Below, in pieces: positions 56,096 to 64,000 of a stretch of DNA of 64,000 nucleotides (positions are counted from its first letter, which is position 1; each line of letters begins with the position of its first letter). The translations under genes were made by a program, and so were the position numbers. A model generated the notes under the pieces. The model saw only the letters and a list, made by a program, of their open reading frames with translations. It ran no database searches and was not told where the DNA came from. Source of the DNA: Verrucomicrobiota bacterium (GTDB lineage Bacteria > Verrucomicrobiota > Verrucomicrobiia > Verrucomicrobiales > Akkermansiaceae); assembly GCA_004293445.1 (NCBI GenBank), contig RDYP01000007.1, positions 62,001 through 126,000 on the forward strand. The letters run 5' to 3'.

Positions 56096-56643
56096 GCCTT
56101 CGCCGCGAAGTGATACCGCGCACTCTCCAAAATCCCACAGGCAATCTCTTCCATCTCCAAGCCCGCCGTCTCCAGCGAGAGATCGGCGATTTCCCGATAC
56201 AAGGGCGCCCGCTCCGCCATCAACTTCTCGATCCTCCCACGCCGATCGTCGGTCTCCAACAAAGGCCGATCCCGATTCCGCGCCGTCCGCTGTAAAATCA
56301 CATCCACCGGTGCCTGCAGCCACACCACGAAACCCAAGCTCGCCAGCAACTGGCGGTTCCGCCGCCGGCACACGATGCCACCACCCGTTGCGATGATCCG
56401 CCGCGGCGTGCCCGGTGCCGAAAGCTCGTGCAGCACCGCGCTTTCCACCTCGCGGAAATACGGCTCCCCACGCTGCGCGAACACCTCCGCAATGCTGCAA
56501 CCCAGCTTTTCTTCGATCAACTGGTCCGTATCCACCAAAGGATAGCCCAGCAAAGTCTGGAGCTTGCGGCCGATCGTCGATTTCCCGCAGCCCATCAAGC
56601 CGATCAGCACGATGTTCCGGGGCAAGTCCTCAACCGAATTCAT
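56092..56643 (-). CDS. aroK: Shikimate kinase
   Basis: The 183-residue protein has Walker A GLMGCGKSTIGRKL (about residues 15-28), a substrate-binding DTDQLIEEK, the FREVES motif, IATGGGIVCRRRN and RDRPLL. It phosphorylates shikimate in the chorismate pathway. Its stop overlaps the queG start, so the two are coupled. Confidence 0.95.
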   Translation of the reverse strand: MNSVEDLPRNIVLIGLMGCGKSTIGRKLQTLLGYPLVDTDQLIEEKLGCSIAEVFAQRGEPYFREVESAVLHELSAPGTPRRIIATGGGIVCRRRNRQLLASLGFVVWLQAPVDVILQRTARNRDRPLLETDDRRGRIEKLMAERAPLYREIADLSLETAGLEMEEIACGILESARYHFAAKA

Positions 56644-56710
56644 GGTGCCAGCCTAGACAGGCCCGACCTCTGCGCAAAGCGACAATTGAGCCGGCCCCGC
56701 CGCTTCTTCC

Positions 56711-57450
56711 TTGGACTGCTGCAGCCTGCTGCAGCTTTCCCGGAGCCAGCCTGCTGGCCCGGGCACAGCCCCGACCAACATCCCCGACCAACAGCCCCGA
56801 CAACCCATCCCCGACCAACAGCCCCGACCACACATCTCTCTCACACATCCTCAGCCTCCTCTACCACCAGTAAAGTCGGACCGCCTAGCAGTCGGTCCCT
56901 ACCATTCCAAAAAAGGTAGGGCTGGACCGCCGGGCCGGCCCACTTTCCCCCGAGGGCGAACCGCCCATGAAACGCCACTCCCCGCCTCCTACGTCGTCGA
57001 TAAAGTCGGACCGCCTGGCAGTCGGTCCCTACCATTCCAAAAAAGGTAGGGCTGGACCGCCGGGCCGGCCCACTTCCCCCCCGAGGGCGCACCGCCCATG
57101 AAACGCCACTCCCCGCCTCCTACGTCGTCGGTCAAGTCGGACCGCCTGGCAGTCAGTCCCGACCATTCCAAAAAAGGTAGGGCTGGGCCGCCGGGCCGGC
57201 CCACTTCCCCCCGAGGGCGAACCGCCAAAGAATCGCCCATCCTCAGCCTCCTCTACCACCAGTAAAGTCGGACCGCCTAGCAGTCAGTCCCTACCATTCC
57301 AAAAAAGGTAGGGCTGGACCGCCGGGCCGGCCCACTTCCCCCCCCCCGAGGGCACACCGCCCATGAAACGCCACTCCCCGCCTCCTACGTCGTCGGTCAA
57401 GTCGGACCGCCTAGCAGTCGGTCCCTACCATTTCTCAATCCACCGACCAC
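56711..57450. repeat. Dispersed intergenic repeat cluster B
   Basis: This fills nearly all of the 827-base gap between aroK and sua5. It opens with the same 72-base block as cluster A, then short CCCCGACCAACA-type repeats (56770-56835). Five units follow, anchored by T(A/C)AAGTCGG at 56871, 57001, 57132, 57263 and 57397, so the spacing is 130-134 bases. Each full unit has the CCCTACC/GGTAGGG hairpin and the GGGCCGGCCC palindrome; the last is cut off at GTCCCTACCATTTCTCAATC. Copies 1 and 4 share one lead-in and copies 2, 3 and 5 another, which suggests mosaic expansion. Short reading frames here are not genes. Confidence 0.85.
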
Positions 57451-57470
57451 CGACCCCTCATCGAAATTCC

Positions 57471-58538
57471 ATGCTCGCGACCGCGGCCCCGAACCGCCAA
57501 CCTCGCCTCGTGTCCGAGACCCGCATCCTCTCCGCTGAAGAAGACGACATGAACGACGCCGTGCGCGAAGCCGCGGCCCTGCTCGACGCCGGGGAAATCG
57601 TCGCCGTCCCCACCGAGACCGTTTACGGCCTCGCTGCGGACGCCTTCAATCCCGCCGCCGTGGCCAAAGTCTTTGCCGCCAAAGAACGCCCCGAATTCGA
57701 TCCCCTCATCGTCCACATCGCCTCCTTCAAGGAACTCGCGGAAGTTGCCGAAGTCCCAGAAGACATCGCCGCCACCGTCAAAAGCATCGCCGGAGCCTTC
57801 TGGCCCGGCCCGCTCACTTTCGTTCTACCCAAGTCCGCCAAGATCCCCGACCTCGTCACCAGCGGCCTGCCCAGCGTCGCCGTTCGCCAGAGCGGCAGCG
57901 TGATCTTCCGAGCGATCGGCCGCGCCCTCGGCCGCCCGATCGCCGCGCCCAGCGCGAACCGCTTCGGACGCATTTCCCCAACCTCCGCAAGCGCGGTGAT
58001 CAAGGAGCTCGACGGCCGCATCCCACTCGTCATCGACGGCGGAGCCTGCCGCGAAGGACTGGAAAGCACGATCATCACGATCGAAGCCCGCGACGAGCAA
58101 CGCCCCTTGATCCGCATCCTCCGCGCAGGCCCCGTGACCAAGGAAGACCTCCAAAAATTCGGCAAAGTCGTTCTGGAAAAGAAATCCGCCGAGCGCCCCG
58201 ACGCCCCCGGCCAACTCGCCAGCCATTACGCCCCGCAAACCCCGCTCCTGATGTTCGATCGCCCGCAGGATTTCAAACCCGAGCCCGGCAAGAGATACGG
58301 ACTGATCAGCTACCGCGGCGACCCGAAGACCGGCTACCTCGATTTGCACGAATGGGAACAAGTCGAGGAACTCAGCCCCGGCAGCGGCAAACTCATGGAA
58401 GCCGCCGTGCGACTCTTCCACGTCATGCGCGTCCTCGACGAGGCCGGGCTCGATGCCATCGTCGTCGAACCCGTCAGCGAAACCGGACTCGGCGTTGCCA
58501 TCATGGACCGCCTGCGTCGGGCCTCCGCCAAGCGATAA
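57471..58538 (+). CDS. tsaC: L-threonylcarbamoyladenylate synthase (Sua5/YwlC type)
   Basis: From the ATG at 57471 the product is 355 residues. The YrdC domain (VAVPTETVYGLAADAF, KERPEFDPLIVHI, FWPGPLTFVLP, SVAVRQSG, APSANRFGRISPTSA) is followed by a linker GQLASHYAPQTPLLMF and a C-terminal Sua5 domain, so this is the long Sua5 form. It makes the threonylcarbamoyl-AMP used for the t6A modification of tRNA. The frame extends upstream into the repeat cluster, but the first 36 codons are repeat-derived. Confidence 0.94.
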   Translation: MLATAAPNRQPRLVSETRILSAEEDDMNDAVREAAALLDAGEIVAVPTETVYGLAADAFNPAAVAKVFAAKERPEFDPLIVHIASFKELAEVAEVPEDIAATVKSIAGAFWPGPLTFVLPKSAKIPDLVTSGLPSVAVRQSGSVIFRAIGRALGRPIAAPSANRFGRISPTSASAVIKELDGRIPLVIDGGACREGLESTIITIEARDEQRPLIRILRAGPVTKEDLQKFGKVVLEKKSAERPDAPGQLASHYAPQTPLLMFDRPQDFKPEPGKRYGLISYRGDPKTGYLDLHEWEQVEELSPGSGKLMEAAVRLFHVMRVLDEAGLDAIVVEPVSETGLGVAIMDRLRRASAKR

Positions 58539-58550
58539 GGAGAGGCCTAC

Positions 58551-58595
58551 GAAAAAGGGTCGCGACCTTTACAGGCGCGACCCTCAGTCGTTTTG
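58551..58595. terminator. Bidirectional terminator between sua5 and tRNA-Ser
   Basis: A perfect 9-bp stem AGGGTCGCG/CGCGACCCT (58556-58564 and 58576-58584) lies 18 bases after the sua5 stop. On the minus strand it is followed by five Ts (for tRNA-Ser); on the plus strand a weaker GTTTT tract follows. Confidence 0.75.
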
Positions 58596-58608
58596 GAAAA
58601 TCTTCCCG

Positions 58609-58695
58609 CGGACAGGGAGGGATTCGAACCCTCGGTACTATTGCTAGCACACACGCTTTCCAAGCGTGCTCATTCGACCACTCTGACACCTGCCC
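58609..58695 (-). tRNA. tRNA-Ser (GGA anticodon)
   Basis: The minus strand gives acceptor GGGCAGG/CCTGTCC (one G-U pair), anticodon stem ACGCT/AGCGT with loop TGGAA (anticodon GGA), a long variable arm (GTGTGCTAGCAATAGTACC region) and T-arm GAGGGTTCGAATCCCTC. No 3' CCA is encoded (CGG follows the discriminator). About 87 bases, normal for a type II tRNA. Confidence 0.94.
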
Positions 58696-60939
<2,244 letters not shown>

Positions 60940-61074
60940 ACCAAAGAAAACCGGTAAGCCCATCGGCAGCCGGCTCTTCCCCGAAAAATCAGCGATTTCT
61001 TTCCAACACTTTCCGCGTCGTCCTGTGCGGCGCGGCTTCTCAATAGAACCAACGCAAACCAAACCAAAGAACAC

Positions 61075-61365
61075 ATGGCTACCATCAAACCACTCGGTCA
61101 ACGCGTCCTCGTGAAGCGCCTCGACGCCGAAGCAATCAGCGCCGGCGGCATCGTCCTGCCAGACACCGCCAAGGAAAAGCCACAGGAAGCCGAAGTTCTC
61201 AGCCTCGGCACCGGCGGCAAGGATGAGGATGGCAAAACCATCGAGTTCACCGTCAAGGTGGGCGACAAGGTCCTCATCTCCAAATACGGCGGCACCGAAG
61301 TGAAAATCGACGGACAAGAAGTCCTCATCATCAGCGAGTCCGACATCCTCGGCATCGTCGGCTGA
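61075..61365 (+). CDS. groS: Co-chaperonin GroES
   Basis: The 96-residue protein begins [20 protein letters not shown] and has the mobile loop [20 protein letters not shown] and the [20 protein letters not shown] region. It caps GroEL. The gene is 49 bases before groL and 135 bases after dnaK. Confidence 0.98.
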   Translation: MATIKPLGQRVLVKRLDAEAISAGGIVLPDTAKEKPQEAEVLSLGTGGKDEDGKTIEFTVKVGDKVLISKYGGTEVKIDGQEVLIISESDILGIVG

Positions 61366-61408
61366 TCCAGCCGGTCCAAAATCTACCACCTACCATTCCC
61401 AATCTTAA

Positions 61409-63043
<1,635 letters not shown>

Positions 63044-63092
63044 GCCCAGCCAAGCGGCCGCGGCATCTAGCCATGAGCCCTTAGCAACCTCC

Positions 63093-63125
63093 AAAGCCGG
63101 ACGGGAAACCGTCCGGCTTTTTCAT
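63093..63125 (+). terminator. Rho-independent terminator after groL
   Basis: A perfect 12-bp stem AAAGCCGGACGG/CCGTCCGGCTTT (63093-63104 and 63109-63120) with a GAAA tetraloop is followed by TT and a T-rich stretch, 49 bases past the groL stop. Confidence 0.93.
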
Positions 63126-63186
63126 TTTGCTCACCCACCCGAACAACAGATAAACACCCAAACATCCATCGGCTGCAGCCGCCTAA

Positions 63187-63577
63187 AACCCGGTAGGGCT
63201 GGACTGCCGGGCCGCCCCCCCCAGAGGGCGAACCTCCAAAGAAACCGCCCATCCCCCGCCTCCTCCGTCGCCGATAAAGTGGGACCGCCTAGCAGTCGGT
63301 CCCTACCATTTCTCAATCCACCGACCACCCATCCCCTGACCACTGACCACTGACCACTGACCACTGACCACTGACCACTGACCACTGACCACTGACCACT
63401 GACCACTGACCACTGACCACTGACCACTGACCACCACTGACCACTGACCACTGACCACTGACCACTGACCACTGACCACTGACCACTGACCACTGACCAC
63501 TGACCACTGACCACTCTACCGCTGGCAAAGTGGGACCGCCTAGCAGTCAGTCCCTACCATTTCTCAATCCCCGCCCC
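63187..63577. repeat. Dispersed intergenic repeat cluster C
   Basis: This occupies most of the 559-base gap between groL and the rhodanese gene. One diverged unit starts at CCCGGTAGGGCTGGACTGCC (63190 region) and runs through AAAGTGGGACC to GTCGGTCCCTACCATTTCTC. The heptamer array then interrupts it, and a second tail copy (GGCAAAGTGGGACCGCCTAG to CCATTTCTCAATCC) follows the array. The sequence is clearly the same family as clusters A and B but with GTGGG in place of GTCGG. Confidence 0.8.
63337..63514. repeat. Heptanucleotide tandem repeat (TGACCAC), 25 copies
   Basis: Fourteen perfect TGACCAC units (63337-63434), a 3-base CAC insertion (63435-63437) and eleven more perfect units (63438-63514) were counted directly. 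The array lies in a tail copy of the dispersed repeat. Because 7 is not a multiple of 3, all frames stay open and give artefactual VVSGQWS-type ORFs on the minus strand. Length variation by slippage is likely. Confidence 0.95.
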
Positions 63578-63602
63578 CCGACCCCGAACACCCAAGCCTC
63601 TC

Positions 63603-64000
63603 ATGAAATCCCTCGTCTTTCTCGGAATCATCCTTCTGGCCTCGTGCCAGCTTCAGCAATCCCCGATACCAGCAAACCCAGCAGCTCCCCAAGCTCCCTC
63701 CCGCGCCCCCCGAAACCTCGACGCAAAGCTCACCTCCATCGACCTCCTGACTCTCTTTCCTCTGCAACAAAAAGGCGCGGTCCTTCTCTACGATGCCCGA
63801 CCCGCTTTCGTCGCACGTTTCGGAAAAATCCCCGGCGCCATCTCATGGCCACGCCATCAGCTCGATGCCCAGCTCCCGCTCCGCGAAGCGGAAATCCTCA
63901 CCGCAACCCGCTCGGGCAAAACGATCGTCTTCTACTGCACCGACGCCGATTGCCCCGATGCCCACTTCATGGCGGAACGCATGGTCGCCCACGGCCACTC
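63603..64000 (+). CDS. Rhodanese-like lipoprotein, N-terminal part (cut by window edge)
   Basis: The frame from the ATG at 63603 is open to the window end. It begins MKSLVFLGIILLASCQLQQS with a lipobox LASC, followed by a Pro/Ala-rich linker and a rhodanese-like domain (VLLYDARPAFVARFGKIPGA, IVFYCTDADCPDAHFMAE). The FYCTDADC loop carries the candidate active-site cysteine. A sulfur-transfer or redox role in the envelope is inferred. Confidence 0.78.
   Translation, partial: MKSLVFLGIILLASCQLQQSPIPANPAAPQAPSRAPRNLDAKLTSIDLLTLFPLQQKGAVLLYDARPAFVARFGKIPGAISWPRHQLDAQLPLREAEILTATRSGKTIVFYCTDADCPDAHFMAERMVAHGH

Noticed and set aside
56711-57450. CRISPR array
   Set aside because: Spacing is 130-134 bases, the spacers are themselves repeated, and the conserved part is far longer than a CRISPR repeat; no cas gene is nearby.
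60940-61074. CIRCE element before groES
   Set aside because: No TTAGCACTC/GAGTGCTAA inverted repeat is present; only a weak AAATC/GATTT hairpin is seen.
63131-63528. Minus-strand ORFs with repeated VVSGQWS
   Set aside because: They are translations of the TGACCAC heptamer array, which leaves all frames open.

Overview
The window is a high-GC chromosomal segment of a bacterium, most likely a member of the Verrucomicrobiota (Haloferula/Luteolibacter/Akkermansiaceae-like). The evidence is a PEP-CTERM-tagged secreted metalloprotease, PVC-type cytochrome c/PA14 and 'membrane-bound dehydrogenase' proteins, and a PTS reduced to HprK, HPr and Enzyme I. No 16S gene is present, so the placement is an inference. 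A computed homology search was not available; all calls are read from motifs and gene order.

Layout. 1-337 is the 5' end of a phosphoenolpyruvate synthase gene (minus strand). 423-10698 is a compact defence island, all minus strand: a SNF2-family helicase, an AAA ATPase overlapping a DUF4276 (TOPRIM-like) gene, a type III-style DNA methyltransferase (Mod), an Abi_2/HEPN abortive-infection gene, and a type III-style restriction helicase-nuclease (Res) overlapping the Abi gene. 10777-23962 is the core transcription/translation block tRNA-Thr, tuf, tRNA-Trp, secE, nusG, rplK, rplA, rplJ, rplL, rpoB, rpoC, with a strong promoter, an rplL-rpoB attenuator-like hairpin and a terminator after rpoC. 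The defence island sits directly behind that terminator.

24044-35760 is mixed housekeeping: a YmdB-like phosphodiesterase, a peptidoglycan amidase, a secreted cytochrome c/PA14 protein and sugar-dehydrogenase-like propeller, an epimerase-like SDR, a DUF2459 lipoprotein, PpnP, a double FKBP isomerase, and the regulatory PTS genes hprK, ptsH and ptsI. 35796-38685 is the conserved rpmH-rnpA-yidD-yidC cluster. 38776-49876 holds an acetyltransferase, the PEP-CTERM protease, trpB, a eukaryotic-type glutamine synthetase (GSII) with a possible sigma-54 promoter, a PP2C phosphatase, a phosphopantetheinyl transferase, an HD hydrolase, uvrB and comM.

49992-63577 is marked by three clusters of a dispersed, hairpin-rich intergenic repeat of about 130 bp. 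Between them lie a polyphosphate module (PPK2, Ppx-like, PPK1), queG-aroK, the tRNA-modification gene sua5/tsaC, tRNA-Ser and the chaperones dnaK, groES and groL. dnaK is preceded by a near-perfect sigma-54 (-24/-12) promoter, which is unusual for a chaperone gene. The last repeat cluster contains a 25-copy heptanucleotide tandem array. The window ends inside a rhodanese-like lipoprotein gene.

The strongest candidates for new biology are the composite defence island (a HEPN toxin gene embedded between mod and res, beside a PARIS-like ATPase/TOPRIM-like pair), the sigma-54 promoter of dnaK, and the repeat family.
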